A stretch of 64,000 nucleotides of DNA, from the NCBI RefSeq assembly GCF_002563855.1, contig NZ_PDJQ01000001.1, positions 434,001-498,000 of the forward strand, given 5' to 3'. The notes beneath the pieces were generated by a model that saw only the letters and a list, made by a program, of their open reading frames with translations, was not told the origin of the DNA and did no database searches. Below are positions 8,560 to 17,181 of the stretch, one piece after another. Numbering within the stretch: the first letter of the stretch is position 1; each line of letters opens with the position of its first letter. The translations under genes were made by a program, and so were the position numbers. This DNA is from Tepidiforma thermophila (GTDB lineage: Bacteria; Chloroflexota; Dehalococcoidia; Tepidiformales; Tepidiformaceae).

Positions 8560-9891
8560 ATGGCAGAGCTCCCGCGGGTGGTGGTTGCTGCGCCGAACTC
8601 CGGCGCGGGCAAGACGACGGTGACGCTGGCGCTGATTGCGGCGCTGCGCGCTGCCGGGGAGCGGGTTCAGCCGTTCAAGGTCGGGCCGGACTACATCGAC
8701 CCCTCCCACCTTGCGGCGGCAGCGGGCCGGCCCGCGTTCAACCTCGACACGTTCTTCCTGGGGCCGGGGCAGGTGCGGGGGCTGTTCGCCCATGCGATGC
8801 GGGGCGCGACGGTCGGCGTGGTCGAGGGCGTGATGGGGATGTTCGACGGGCGGAGCGGGGCGGGCGGGGCCGGCTCGACGGCCGATGCCGCCGCCGCGCT
8901 GGGGGCGCCGGTGGTGCTCGTGGTCGATGCGGCGGGAATGGCCGGGAGCATCGCCGCGCTGGCCCGCGGGTTCGCCGACTTCGACCCCCGGGTGCGGGTC
9001 GGCGGGGTGATTGCGAACCGGGTCGGTTCGGAGCGGCACGCGGAGCTGCTCCGGGAGGCCCTGGAGGCGGCGGGGGTGCCGCTGCTCGGCTGGCTGCCGA
9101 ACGACCCGGCGGTCGCCCTCCCGGGGCGCCACCTCGGGCTGGTGCTGGCGGGCGAGGCGACCCCGGCGCTGGATGCGCTGGCCCGGGCAGCGCGGCAGAT
9201 CGATACCGCGGCGGTGCTGCGGCTGGCGCGGGGCGCCGGGCCGCTGCCTGCGGCAGCGGCAGTCTTCCCGGAGCAGGGGCCGGGGCGCATCCGGCTCGCC
9301 TGGGCCGAGGATGCAGCCTTCCGCTTCACCTACCCGGAGACGCGTGAGCTGCTCAGGCGGCTGGGGGCGGAGATCCTTCCCTTTAGCCCGCTGGCCGACG
9401 CGCGGCTGCCGGCGGCCGATGCGCTCTACATCGGCGGGGGCTACCCCGAACTGCACGCGGAGGCGCTGGCGGCGAACCGGCCGATGCTGGAGGCGATCCG
9501 GGCATTCCGGGGGCCGGTGCTGGCGGAGTGCGGCGGGTACATGTACCTGGCCGAGGCGCTCGAAACGGAAGGCCGGCGGTACCCGATGGTCGGCCTTGCG
9601 CCCGGGGTCGCGCGGATGGCCGACCGGCCGGTGCTGGGCTACCGGGATGTGGTAGCGCTGGCGGCCAATCCGGTCGCTGCGGCAGGGTGGCGGCTGCGGG
9701 GGCATGAGTTCCACTACGCGCGGCTGGAGCCGGGGGACCGGCCCGCCTGGCGGCAGGCCGACGGCACGGCCGTCGAGGGCTTTACGGACGGGCGGGTGCT
9801 GGCGAGCTTTATCCACCTCTACCTGCAGGCGCACCCGCGCGCGGCGGAGCGGTTCATCGTGGCGGGCGAGCGGGCCCGGGCGGCCGGCTGA
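8560..9891 (+). CDS. cobB: Cobyrinate a,c-diamide synthase
   Basis: 443 residues. It amidates the a and c side chains of cobyrinate using glutamine and ATP in corrinoid synthesis. The N-terminal dethiobiotin-synthetase-like P-loop is APNSGAGKTTVTLAL, followed by KVGPDYIDPSHL and EGVMGMFDG. The C-terminal class I glutamine amidotransferase part holds the nucleophile Cys in LAECGGYMYLAEAL and the His in GHEFHYARL. No other corrinoid gene is nearby, so it may serve salvage or a dispersed pathway. The symbol cbiA is also used for the anaerobic-pathway enzyme. The ATG at 8560 follows a GC-rich, SD-poor region. Confidence 0.92.
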   Translation: MAELPRVVVAAPNSGAGKTTVTLALIAALRAAGERVQPFKVGPDYIDPSHLAAAAGRPAFNLDTFFLGPGQVRGLFAHAMRGATVGVVEGVMGMFDGRSGAGGAGSTADAAAALGAPVVLVVDAAGMAGSIAALARGFADFDPRVRVGGVIANRVGSERHAELLREALEAAGVPLLGWLPNDPAVALPGRHLGLVLAGEATPALDALARAARQIDTAAVLRLARGAGPLPAAAAVFPEQGPGRIRLAWAEDAAFRFTYPETRELLRRLGAEILPFSPLADARLPAADALYIGGGYPELHAEALAANRPMLEAIRAFRGPVLAECGGYMYLAEALETEGRRYPMVGLAPGVARMADRPVLGYRDVVALAANPVAAAGWRLRGHEFHYARLEPGDRPAWRQADGTAVEGFTDGRVLASFIHLYLQAHPRAAERFIVAGERARAAG

Positions 9892-9980
9892 CCGGGGCGG
9901 CGACACCCGCCCGTTGGGGAGGCGCTGGAGGGAGCGGCAGGGAGTTCCCCGATTCGCGGCGGGGCGAACCTTGCCGACGA

Positions 9981-10032
9981 TGAGCGTGCAGCACAGCCGC
10001 CCCCTCCGGGCGGCTGTGCTGCGAGACGCTCA
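9981..10032 (+). promoter_or_regulatory. 22-bp hairpin in the chemoreceptor leader
   Basis: TGAGCGT (9981-9987) pairs with ACGCTCA (10026-10032). Inside it, the 15-base arm 9988-10002 pairs perfectly with 10008-10022 around a CCTCC loop, leaving a GAG bulge on the 3' side. No T-tract follows. It lies 21 bases before the chemoreceptor start and is followed by GGGGGTAACC. It may be a structured leader, or a terminator for cobB. Confidence 0.6.
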
Positions 10033-10053
10033 GCACGGGGGTAACCAGGAATC

Positions 10054-12039
10054 GTGAGACTGACACTTTCAGCGAAGCTGTTCGGCGGATTCGCGCTGGC
10101 CGTCGTGCCCGCAGTGGCGATCGCGTTCGTCGGCTGGACGCGCCTCGACGCGGCCGCGAAGGACGAGAAGCGGCTTGCCGACGAAGGCGTGCAGGCGACG
10201 ATGCACATCACCGAAGCCCGGCGCGGCTTCGAGGTCGGCATCGCGAAGGCCGGGCTGCTGGCCTATACGACGGAGCCGGCGGCATTTACGAAGCTCCGCG
10301 AGGAGATTTCGCAGAACCTCGGCCACGGTTCGGAGCAGTTCCGGGGGCTCGAGGAGCACATTTCGACGCCCGAGGGCCGGGCGAAGTACGCCGAAGCGAA
10401 AACGGCAGTCACCGCATTCGAGGAGTTCGCGACGAAGTACGGCGAGGCCCTGGACAAGAAGGACTCGGCCGCGCTGCTGGAGCTTTCCGAGGAGTCCCCG
10501 GCGATTATCGGGGAGATGAACGCAAAGCTCAGCGCCCTGAACGAGTACGTTGGGCAGCACGCCGCAGCGATCGCCAGCGACGGACAGGATGCCGCCAACC
10601 AGGCGAAGCTGCTGATGGCGGTCCTCGGCGTGGTCTCGGCCGGGGTGGCCGGCGGCGTCGGGTTCTTTGTCGCGCGGCGGGTCGTGGCCGGGGTGCGGAC
10701 GGCCACTGAGGCGGCCCACCGGATCGCCCGCGGCGAGACGGACGTGGAGGTGGATATCCGCTCGAAGGACGAAATCGGCGACCTGGGCCGGGCGTTCCGG
10801 GAGATGACCGACTACCTGAAAGAGATGGCTGCTGCGGCCGCGGCCGTCGCGAACGGCGACCTGACCTCGCAGGTGCGGCCGCGCGGCGAAGGGGACACGC
10901 TCGGCACCGCGCTCAACCGCATGGTGACGAACCTGCGGGAGATGATCGGCAACGTCCGGAAGGGCGCTGCGGCGATTACCGAAGCGGCCGAGGCGCTGCG
11001 CGGCTCCTCGGACCAGATGGCGACGGCGACCGGGCAGATCGCCAACGCCATCGATGAGGTGACGCGGAGCGCGGTCTCGCTCAGCGGACTCTCGCAGGAG
11101 AGCGCGCGGGAGGTGGAGCAGCTGGCGAGCGGTTCGCAGCAGCTGGCTTCGACGGCGGCGACGTCGGCGGAGTCGGCGAAGCAGTCGCGCGTGGTGGCCG
11201 CGGAGATCGGCGAGCGGATCCAGGCCGTTGCGGCGGCATCGGAGGATGTGGCCCGCGCCGCGGAGGAATCGCGGGTGGCGGCCCAGCGCGGGCAGGAGGC
11301 CGTGGCCCAGGCGTTCGCCTCGATGGAGTCGATCGCGGCGGCGGTGGAGCGCGCGTCGAAGACGGTGGACCAGCTCGGCGAGTACGGCCAGCAGATCGGG
11401 GACATCGTGAAGGCGATCGACGAGATCGCCTCGCAGACGAACCTTCTGGCGCTGAATGCGGCGATCGAGGCCGCGCGGGCCGGCGAGCAGGGCCGCGGCT
11501 TCGCGGTGGTGGCCGAGAACGTGCGGTCGCTGGCGGAGCGGGCAAGCGCCTCAACGAAGGAGATTGCCGGGCTCATCGCGAAGGTCCAGCAGGGCACGCA
11601 GGAGGCCGTCCAGGCGATGGCCGCCGGCGTGCGGGACGTCGAGGCCGGCCGGGGCATCACCAGCGAGGCGGGCCGGGCGCTCGATTCGATCATCGCCTCG
11701 GTGCAGGAGTCGGCCGTGCGGATGCAGCAGATTGCGCGGGACGTGCAGGGCCTGGCCGAAGGGGCGGAGCGAATCGTGGCCTCGGCGGACCAGATCGCGA
11801 CGATGGCCGACGAATCGGCCGCGGGCGCGACCAGCATGGCATCGGCAACGAGCCGGGTGACCGACGCGATTATCCAGGTCTCGGCGACGAGCGAAGAGAC
11901 CAGCGCCTCGGCAGAAGAGGTTTCGGCTTCGACGGAGGAGCTTTCGGCGCAGGCGCAGGAGCTGGCCGCGACGGCGACGCAGATGCGGGAGCTTGCGGAA
12001 TCGCTCAATGCGGCGACGGCGCGGTTCCGGCTGGCCTAG
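10054..12039 (+). CDS. Methyl-accepting chemotaxis protein
   Basis: 661 residues. TM1 is about residues 8-26 and TM2 about 188-208, flanking a helical periplasmic or extracellular sensor of about 160 residues. HAMP-like segments follow ([21 protein letters not shown] and a second copy ending near residue 305). The long signalling coiled coil has the hairpin tip [22 protein letters not shown], which binds CheA and CheW. The GTG start at 10054 has AGGA close upstream. No che genes are in the window, so it is an orphan receptor here. A strong hairpin precedes it and a terminator follows. Confidence 0.93.
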   Translation: MRLTLSAKLFGGFALAVVPAVAIAFVGWTRLDAAAKDEKRLADEGVQATMHITEARRGFEVGIAKAGLLAYTTEPAAFTKLREEISQNLGHGSEQFRGLEEHISTPEGRAKYAEAKTAVTAFEEFATKYGEALDKKDSAALLELSEESPAIIGEMNAKLSALNEYVGQHAAAIASDGQDAANQAKLLMAVLGVVSAGVAGGVGFFVARRVVAGVRTATEAAHRIARGETDVEVDIRSKDEIGDLGRAFREMTDYLKEMAAAAAAVANGDLTSQVRPRGEGDTLGTALNRMVTNLREMIGNVRKGAAAITEAAEALRGSSDQMATATGQIANAIDEVTRSAVSLSGLSQESAREVEQLASGSQQLASTAATSAESAKQSRVVAAEIGERIQAVAAASEDVARAAEESRVAAQRGQEAVAQAFASMESIAAAVERASKTVDQLGEYGQQIGDIVKAIDEIASQTNLLALNAAIEAARAGEQGRGFAVVAENVRSLAERASASTKEIAGLIAKVQQGTQEAVQAMAAGVRDVEAGRGITSEAGRALDSIIASVQESAVRMQQIARDVQGLAEGAERIVASADQIATMADESAAGATSMASATSRVTDAIIQVSATSEETSASAEEVSASTEELSAQAQELAATATQMRELAESLNAATARFRLA

Positions 12040-12065
12040 ACGGCCCGGGACCGGCGTTGACCAGC

Positions 12066-12091
12066 ACGGGGGAGCCGGCCGGCTCCCCCGT
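12066..12091 (+). terminator. Hairpin terminator after the chemoreceptor
   Basis: ACGGGGGAGCCGG pairs perfectly with CCGGCTCCCCCGT (13 bp) and is followed by TTT, 27 bases after the chemoreceptor stop. This is a strong factor-independent terminator candidate. Confidence 0.75.
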
Positions 12092-12128
12092 TTCGCGTTC
12101 CGGAGCAGCGGGCCGCAGCCCGCGGGCG

Positions 12129-12347
12129 TCAGGGGTGGTAGAGGGCGACGAGCCGGCCGGGGAAGAGGGCGCGGGCGCGCTCGAGCGCCTCGCAGGCGGG
12201 GGCGCCGGGGCCGAGGCCGAGCGGGAGCCACGGCTGACACGGGCCTTCGGAGCCCGCCAGCAGCTGGACACTCCAGCCGGTCTCCACGAGCCGGACGAGG
12301 ACGCAGGCGGCGGTCACACCTTTCATAACGTCAGAATGCTTCGCCAC
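12129..12347 (-). CDS. Possible small protein of unknown function
   Basis: Up to 72 residues from a GTG at 12347, or 65 from the ATG in VMKGVTAACV. The reading is plausible protein (LVRLVETGWSVQLLAGSEG, ARALFPGRLVALYHP) with two cysteines, but neither start has a clear ribosome-binding site. It matches no family I know. It lies between the chemoreceptor terminator and the GerW-like gene. Confidence 0.35.
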   Translation of the reverse strand: MAKHSDVMKGVTAACVLVRLVETGWSVQLLAGSEGPCQPWLPLGLGPGAPACEALERARALFPGRLVALYHP

Positions 12348-12418
12348 GTGCGAACAGACCGCGATCGACCGGCCGGGATATTTGCGCCATTTGGCCGATA
12401 AATGGCTGGCTGGCAGGG

Positions 12419-12838
12419 TCAGCCGCGGAAGAGCTTCGCGAGGCCGCGGAGGGTGAGCCAGCCGGCGAAGGCGCCGGCGATGACGAGCGGGACGAGCGAG
12501 GCGGGATCCTTGATGCGGTGGAAGGTGGCCTGCCCGTCCTGGATTTCGATGTAGCCGACGGGGCTGGCCATCACGCCGCCGCCTGCGCCGGAGCCTTCGC
12601 CGATTTCGCCGGCCTCGCTGCCCTCTTCGATGCCGCGGCCGCTGCCGCCGCCGAAGCCCCAGCGGACCTTCGCGACGGGGATGACGGTGACGCCGTCGCG
12701 GTCGACGGGGTCGCCGAAGACGGCGCTGGCGGAGGCGTGGAGGCCGAGGCGGCCGGCGATCCGTTCGATGAAGGAGTCGGAAGCGCTGGAGGCGGCTTCC
12801 TGGGCTTCGCGGAGGACGCGGGAGAGGTCGTCGGTCAT
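12419..12838 (-). CDS. GerW/YtfJ-family protein
   Basis: 139 residues. The ATG at 12838 has GGGAGG 8 bases upstream. The order is a helical start, GLHASASAVFGDPVDRDGVTVIPVAKVRWGFGGG split by a Gly-rich loop, then ASPVGYIEIQDGQATFHRI. This is the pattern of the GerW (YtfJ) family, first described in spore germination but widespread in non-spore-formers. A C-terminal hydrophobic helix (LVPLVIAGAFAGWLTLRGL, about residues 115-135) could anchor it. The true role outside spores is unknown. Confidence 0.82.
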   Translation of the reverse strand: MTDDLSRVLREAQEAASSASDSFIERIAGRLGLHASASAVFGDPVDRDGVTVIPVAKVRWGFGGGSGRGIEEGSEAGEIGEGSGAGGGVMASPVGYIEIQDGQATFHRIKDPASLVPLVIAGAFAGWLTLRGLAKLFRG

Positions 12839-12929
12839 GGGTGGTACCTCCCGACGGGGATGCCGCCCATGGTGCGTCGCCGGCGGAGGGCTGGCAAGCG
12901 GCGCGGTGCCGGCAGGCGGGGTACGGAGC

Positions 12930-13148
12930 TTACTTGAAGCGGTAGGTGATGCGGCCGCGGGTGAGGTCGTAGGGGGAGAGTTCGACGAGGACACGGTCGC
13001 CGGTGAGGATTTTGATGTAGTTCTTGCGGATTTTGCCGCTGATGTGGGCGAGGACGAGGTGGCCGTTGGCCAGCTCGACCCGGAAGGTGGCGTTGGGGAG
13101 GGGCTGGGTCACGACCCCTTCAACTTCAATGCCGTCGTTTTCTGCCAT
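12930..13148 (-). CDS. infA: Translation initiation factor IF-1
   Basis: 72 residues, exactly the family length, one OB-fold. It occupies the A site of the 30S subunit during initiation. Recognisable features are [20 protein letters not shown], the [20 protein letters not shown] core and [27 protein letters not shown] site precedes ATG 13148. It stands apart from the ribosomal protein operons where infA often lies. Confidence 0.97.
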   Translation of the reverse strand: MAENDGIEVEGVVTQPLPNATFRVELANGHLVLAHISGKIRKNYIKILTGDRVLVELSPYDLTRGRITYRFK

Positions 13149-13193
13149 GGGGGCTCCTTCTGCGCGCGGCGCGGGCGGGCTGGGGGGAATGGA

Positions 13194-13225
13194 CCAGCGG
13201 GCGGAGGAGGTCCCCCGCCCGCTGG
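13194..13225 (-). terminator. Hairpin between RRM gene and infA
   Basis: CCAGCGGGCGG (13194-13204) pairs with CCGCCCGCTGG (13215-13225), an 11-bp perfect stem with a 10-base loop. It lies 55 bases after the RRM protein stop on the same strand. There is no T-run, as is usual in very GC-rich genomes. Confidence 0.55.
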
Positions 13226-13279
13226 CTGGTTGGTGTGCCGGGTGCTGCGCCATTCCCGCCTGGCGCTGCAGCGGGCGGT

Positions 13280-13639
13280 TTAGAAGCGGCGGTTGCCGGA
13301 GTAGCCGCCGGAGCGGCCGCCGCTGAACCCGCCGGAGCGGCCACCGCCATAGCCGCCGGAGCCTCCGCCGTAGCCGGAGCCGCCGCGCGGGCGGTCTTCG
13401 CGGGGGCGGGCCTCATTGACGATGAGGGTGCGGCCGCGGAGCTGGCTGCCGTTGAGGGCGTTGATGGCGGCTTCCGCCTGGGCGCGGTCGTCCATTTCGA
13501 CGAAGCCGAAGCCGCGGGAGCGGCCGGTATCGCGGTCGGTGACGACCTGTGCGGAGCGCACTTCGCCGTGGGCCGCGAAGGCGGCCTGGAGGTCAGCGTC
13601 CGTGGTTTCGTAGGAGAGATTGCCGATATAGAGCTTCAT
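13280..13639 (-). CDS. Glycine-rich RNA-recognition-motif protein
   Basis: 119 residues. One RRM spans residues 1-80, with RNP2 as LYIGNL at the start and RNP1 as [10 protein letters not shown] tail of [11 protein letters not shown] repeats (about residues 85-119) follows, like cyanobacterial and Chloroflexota cold-inducible RNA-binding proteins. It probably binds single-stranded RNA as a chaperone. Its leader of about 150 bases may be regulatory. AAAGGA lies upstream of ATG 13639. Confidence 0.92.
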   Translation of the reverse strand: MKLYIGNLSYETTDADLQAAFAAHGEVRSAQVVTDRDTGRSRGFGFVEMDDRAQAEAAINALNGSQLRGRTLIVNEARPREDRPRGGSGYGGGSGGYGGGRSGGFSGGRSGGYSGNRRF

Positions 13640-13846
13640 CAAGTGCAGGTCCTTTCGCTGCGTGTGCGTCGTTGTGGCGAGCCGGCCGGGGGCACGAACG
13701 ATCACCTGCGACGACTCACGACAGACCAGCGGGAAGACGGAACCTGCGAGAGGAAGCGAAAGGGAGCGTGCTTTGGGCCTGCGGCGGGGGCTTCCCCCGT
13801 GCCACGTGAGTAACGTACCACATGGCGCGCCGGATGGAAAGTCGAG

Positions 13847-14090
13847 GGGAGGGAGGAGGGAGCGCCCCCCGGCCCCGGCTGCCCCGCCCGGGGGAGGAGC
13901 GGGGAGCAGGGAGCTGGGAGCCGGGAGCTGGGAGCTGGGAGCCGGGAGCTGGGAGCGGGGAGCGGGGAACGGGGAGCGGGGAGCGGGAGCCGGGAGCGGG
14001 GAGCGGGGAGCCGGGAGCCGGGAGCGGGGAGCGGGGAGCGGGGAGCGGGGAGCGGGGAGCGGGGAGCGGGGAGCGGGGTTCCCTCCTCCC
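13847..14090. repeat. Heptanucleotide tandem array, copy 1 (about 25 units)
   Basis: Units of GGGAGCN run from 13902 to 14075, about 25 copies, one shortened to 6 bases and one with AAC. The last base varies (A, T, C or G), more at the left than at the right. The left flank has GGGAGGGAGGAGGG (13847-13860) and the right has CCCTCCTCCC (14081-14090), an imperfect inverted repeat. Flank and unit match the larger array at 32609-33036. No convincing gene lies in 13640-14119. Confidence 0.9.
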
Positions 14091-14119
14091 CGGGGAGGGG
14101 CGACAGGGCGGGGTAGGGC

Positions 14120-15016
14120 TCAGGCGAGTTCGATGTTGTCGAGCAGGCGGGTGGCGCCGAAGCGGACGACGAGCGAGAGGAGCGCGGGGCCGCCGACCGT
14201 CCCCTCGAGCTCCTCGAGCGTCTCGTCGTCGGCGAGGGAGACGTATTCGAGCGCGGCGAGCGGTTCGCCGGCGATCACCTCGCGGACGATGCGGCGGAGC
14301 GTTTCGGCGTCGCGCTCGCCGGCGGCCCAGGCGGCGGCAGCGGCATCGAGCGACCGCTTGATGACCGGCGCGGCCGCGCGCTGCTCGGGACTGAGGTAGA
14401 CGTTGCGCGAACTCATGGCGAGGCCGTCGGGCTCGCGGACGATGTCGCAGGGGACGATCTCGACCGGCAGGTCGAGGTCGCGGACCATGCGGCGGATGAC
14501 GCGGAGCTGCTGGGCGTCTTTCCGCCCGAAGTAGGCGCGGGTGGGGCCGACGGCGTTGAACAGCTTGAGGACGACGGTGGCCACGCCGCGGAAGTGGCCG
14601 GGCCGGGCGGCGCCTTCGAGCCGACGGGTGACCTCTTCGACGGTGACGTAGGTCTGGTAACCGGGCGGGTACATCTCGGCGGCCGACGGGAGGTAGACGG
14701 CATCGACGCCGGCCTCGCGGAGGAGCTGGAGGTCGCGGACTTCGTCGCGGGGGTACCGTTCGAAGTCCTCGCCGGGGCCGAACTGGGTGGGATTGACGAA
14801 GATGGAGACGACGGTGAGGGCGTTTTCGGCTTTGGCGCGGCGGACGAGGGCGAGGTGCCCTTCGTGGAGGTAGCCCATGGTGGGGACGAAGCCGAGGTCG
14901 CCGGGGTGGTCGCGGCGCCAGCGCTGCATGGCTGCCGGCGTGGTGAGCACGGCGGGTCCGGGCGGCCCGGCGGGCTCGCCTGCGTGGCGAAAGTCGGCGT
15001 CGTTCGGCGCGGCCAT
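14120..15016 (-). CDS. panC: Pantoate--beta-alanine ligase
   Basis: 298 residues. It joins pantoate and beta-alanine using ATP, through a pantoyl-adenylate. Class I synthetase-like motifs are present: FVPTMGYLHEGHLALVRRA (HEGH is the HIGH equivalent), SIFVNPTQFGPGEDFERYPR, YFGRKDAQQL and MSSRNVYLSPEQR (KMSKS equivalent). It has an unusually long N-terminal extension of about 25 residues before VLTTPAAM. It is last in the panD-panB-panC operon, 11 bases after panB. Confidence 0.95.
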   Translation of the reverse strand: MAAPNDADFRHAGEPAGPPGPAVLTTPAAMQRWRRDHPGDLGFVPTMGYLHEGHLALVRRAKAENALTVVSIFVNPTQFGPGEDFERYPRDEVRDLQLLREAGVDAVYLPSAAEMYPPGYQTYVTVEEVTRRLEGAARPGHFRGVATVVLKLFNAVGPTRAYFGRKDAQQLRVIRRMVRDLDLPVEIVPCDIVREPDGLAMSSRNVYLSPEQRAAAPVIKRSLDAAAAAWAAGERDAETLRRIVREVIAGEPLAALEYVSLADDETLEELEGTVGGPALLSLVVRFGATRLLDNIELA

Positions 15017-15027
15017 GGCGGGGCGGG

Positions 15028-15870
15028 CTAGCCGGCCTGGGCGAGCTCGGCGAGGGTGGCTTCGTCCATTTCGAAGCTATGCTCGGCGGTGGGGAAGGCG
15101 CCGCCCTCGACCTCTTCGATGTAGGCGCGGACGGCATCGCGGATGGCGGCCCCGAGGACGGCATACCGCTTCGCGTGCTTGAGCGGGCGGCGGTCGTCGT
15201 AAATGCCGAGCATGTCGTGGAGGACCTGCACCTGGGCGTCGCAGTGGGGGCCGGCGCCGATGCCGATGGTGGGGATGGCGAGCCGCTCGGTGACCATGCG
15301 GGCGAGCGGCGCGGGGATGGTTTCGAGGACGACGGCGAAGGCGCCGGCATCCTCGAGGGCGCGGGCATCGGCGATGAGCTTCGCGGCGGCGGCGGGCGTT
15401 TTGCCCTGGACCTTGTGCCCGCCGAACTGGTTGACGGACTGGGGGGTGAGCCCGAGGTGGCCCATGACCGGGATGCCGGCTTCGACCATGCGGCGGACGA
15501 GGGGGACGATGTGGCTGCCGCCTTCGAGCTTGACCGCGGTGGCGCCGCCCTCCTTGAGGAGGCGGCCGGCGTTGCGCATCGCCTCATTCGGGTCGGCCTG
15601 GTAGCTCATGAAGGGCATATCGGCGACGACGATGGCTTTTTCCGTGGCGCGGACGACGGCCCGGGTGTGGTAGACGATGTCGTCCATGGTGACGGGCACG
15701 GTGGAGTCGTAGCCGAGGACGACGGAGCCGAGGGAGTCGCCGACGAGGATGATGGGGATGCCGGCCTGTTCGACGAGGCGGGCGGTCGGGTAGTCGTAGG
15801 CGGTGATCATGGCGAACCGCCGCCCCTGGGCCTTCCATTCCTTGAGCTTGTGGATTGAGAGCCGTCCCAT
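15028..15870 (-). CDS. panB: Ketopantoate hydroxymethyltransferase
   Basis: 280 residues, TIM barrel. It transfers a hydroxymethyl group from methylene-tetrahydrofolate to 2-oxoisovalerate. Motifs are MITAYDYPTARLVEQAG, ILVGDSLGSVVLGYDSTVPVT (metal ligands) and VMGHLGLTPQSVNQFGG, then IGIGAGPHCDAQVQVLHDMLG. AAGGAGG lies upstream of ATG 15870. It is the middle gene of panDBC; ketopantoate reductase (panE) is not in the window. Confidence 0.96.
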   Translation of the reverse strand: MGRLSIHKLKEWKAQGRRFAMITAYDYPTARLVEQAGIPIILVGDSLGSVVLGYDSTVPVTMDDIVYHTRAVVRATEKAIVVADMPFMSYQADPNEAMRNAGRLLKEGGATAVKLEGGSHIVPLVRRMVEAGIPVMGHLGLTPQSVNQFGGHKVQGKTPAAAAKLIADARALEDAGAFAVVLETIPAPLARMVTERLAIPTIGIGAGPHCDAQVQVLHDMLGIYDDRRPLKHAKRYAVLGAAIRDAVRAYIEEVEGGAFPTAEHSFEMDEATLAELAQAG

Positions 15871-15907
15871 GGCCCGGATGCCCCTCCTTCGCGCGCTGGG
15901 CGCGTGG

Positions 15908-16312
15908 TCAGCCGGCGGCGCCGGCGAGTTCGCGCGGGTTGTGGCTGTACCCGTCGCCCGCTTCGACGCTGACGATGCGGTTGGCTGCATCGACGAACAC
16001 CCGGCGGGGGGCGATGGCGCGGGCCTCTGCCTCCTCCAGGTGCTGGTACGCGATGATGATGACGATGTCGCCGCGGTGGATGAGGTGGGCGGCGGCGCCG
16101 TTGACGCAGATTTCGCCGGAGCCGCGCACACCGCGGATGGCGTAGGTTTCGAGGCGGGCGCCGTTGGTGACATCCACTACGTGGACCTGTTCGTAGGGGA
16201 GGATGTTGGCGGCCTCCATGAGGTCCGGGTCGATGGTGATGGAGCCTTCGTAGTCGAGGTTGGCGCCTGTGACGGTGGCGCGGTGGATTTTGCCGCTCAT
16301 CATGACGCGCAT
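15908..16312 (-). CDS. panD: Aspartate 1-decarboxylase
   Basis: 134 residues. It makes beta-alanine from aspartate. It is a pyruvoyl enzyme; the self-cleavage site is Gly-Ser in [10 protein letters not shown]. Further signatures are [21 protein letters not shown] and [12 protein letters not shown] 16312 has GGAGGGGG at good spacing. It is the first gene of the pantothenate operon, which would then give pantothenate from aspartate, valine precursor and folate C1. A folded leader precedes it. Confidence 0.96.
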   Translation of the reverse strand: MRVMMSGKIHRATVTGANLDYEGSITIDPDLMEAANILPYEQVHVVDVTNGARLETYAIRGVRGSGEICVNGAAAHLIHRGDIVIIIAYQHLEEAEARAIAPRRVFVDAANRIVSVEAGDGYSHNPRELAGAAG

Positions 16313-16478
16313 GAGCTGTCCCCCTCCGGCGTGCCGCCGGCCGTTCAACACACGTCCCCGCTTCGGCGCATGCGAGGCGGGGACGAACGGGGGTCGTGCA
16401 GGTGCGCTGGGGCGCTGTTCCGGCTCAACTTCCCGGTCCGTACCGGCCACGCGGGTCCAGGCGGACGCTTGTTGAACG
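16313..16478 (-). promoter_or_regulatory. Structured leader of panDBC
   Basis: Read on the - strand, CGTTCAACA (16478-16470) pairs with TGTTGAACG (16350-16342), closing a 137-base domain. Inside are a CCGGT-ACGG-ACCGG hairpin and a 9-bp stem CGTCCCCGC/GCGGGGACG (16353-16385). A further CCGGCG-GCA-CGCCGG hairpin abuts the panD ribosome-binding site. The multi-stem layout suggests an RNA control element. The known pan motif RNA is also found upstream of pantothenate genes, including in Chloroflexi, but I could not match its bulged-A hairpins here. Confidence 0.45.
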
Positions 16479-16527
16479 TGCAGGCGGATTCGATAGCTGG
16501 GCTCGACGTCCGTGATGGATCGCCGGC

Positions 16528-16549
16528 GCCCTGATCGTTTCGATCGGGC
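16528..16549 (-). terminator. Hairpin downstream of the hemerythrin-like gene
   Basis: GCCC-T-GATCG pairs with CGATC-GGGC around TTT, a 9-bp stem with one bulge. It lies 58 bases after the stop at 16607 and before the panD leader, so it probably ends the c-di-AMP-controlled transcript. Confidence 0.5.
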
Positions 16550-16606
16550 GAAGTGTTGTCAAGGGGGCGGCGGCCCGGGAGCTGGAGCCGGGCCGTCGCG
16601 GGCAGG

Positions 16607-17098
16607 TCAGCCGGCTTCGCCGATGTCGCGGTGAGTGGTTTCGAAGACGAGCTGGGTGAGGCGGTTGTGGTGGCGGGCGAGGGCCATCTCGAGGAGGATG
16701 GCCTGCTCGCTGAGTTCGATCATCTTCCAGATGTCGACGTCGCCGGGTGCGCCGGCCTCTTCGACGAGTTCGTCGATTTTGCGGCTGAAGAGGTCGTGCT
16801 CTTCGCGCTGCTGGTCAACTTTCGGGAGGAGGCGCGGTTCGAGGGTTTCTGCGCGGTTGAGCGGCGAGTCGGGGAGCTCGGCAACCCAGATGTGGTGGCG
16901 GATGGCGGAGCGGGCATCGGTGACTGCCTGGCGGAAGGCGGCCTGCCAGGCCTGGGGCCGGTTGGCGTGGAAGGGGAGCCGGGCCGCCTGGCGGAGGAGC
17001 TCGCGCGCCTCCTCGAGGGGGTCGCGGATGGTGAAGATGGTGCCGTCCGGCTGGACCGGGGCAAAGGTACCGGAATACGACGTGGATGTAGTGGCCAT
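16607..17098 (-). CDS. Hemerythrin-like four-helix protein under c-di-AMP riboswitch
   Basis: 163 residues. AGGAGG lies 6 bases before ATG 17098. The body is predicted to be four long helices with scattered His and Glu: ARSAIRHHIWVAE, KVDQQREEHDLFSRKI, LEMALARHHNRLTQLVFE, and the end HRDIGEAG. The layout and ending resemble bacterial hemerythrin-like domains, though the classical iron ligands are not all evident. It may be a degenerate metal-binding or helical sensor protein. The leader carries a c-di-AMP aptamer, so expression should follow osmotic or cell-wall state. Confidence 0.65.
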   Translation of the reverse strand: MATTSTSYSGTFAPVQPDGTIFTIRDPLEEARELLRQAARLPFHANRPQAWQAAFRQAVTDARSAIRHHIWVAELPDSPLNRAETLEPRLLPKVDQQREEHDLFSRKIDELVEEAGAPGDVDIWKMIELSEQAILLEMALARHHNRLTQLVFETTHRDIGEAG

Positions 17099-17181
17099 TG
17101 CATACCTCCTGTAGGCCGTCGTGGGGCCGTGCGCCGGGGTGGGCCGGGCGCGGCCTGTTCGGATTCCTGGGAGGGCCTGGG

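Noticed and set aside
9961-10050. c-di-GMP-I riboswitch before chemoreceptor 1
   Set aside because: GGGGCGAACC and GGGGGTAACC are suggestive, but the conserved GACGCAAAGCC and a GAAA-capped hairpin are absent.
13902-14075. Long open frames of Ser-Arg-Leu-Pro-Ala-Pro-Gly type repeats across the array
   Set aside because: They arise from 7-base repeats read in any frame and vanish with a one-unit change; a coding repeat would be a multiple of three.
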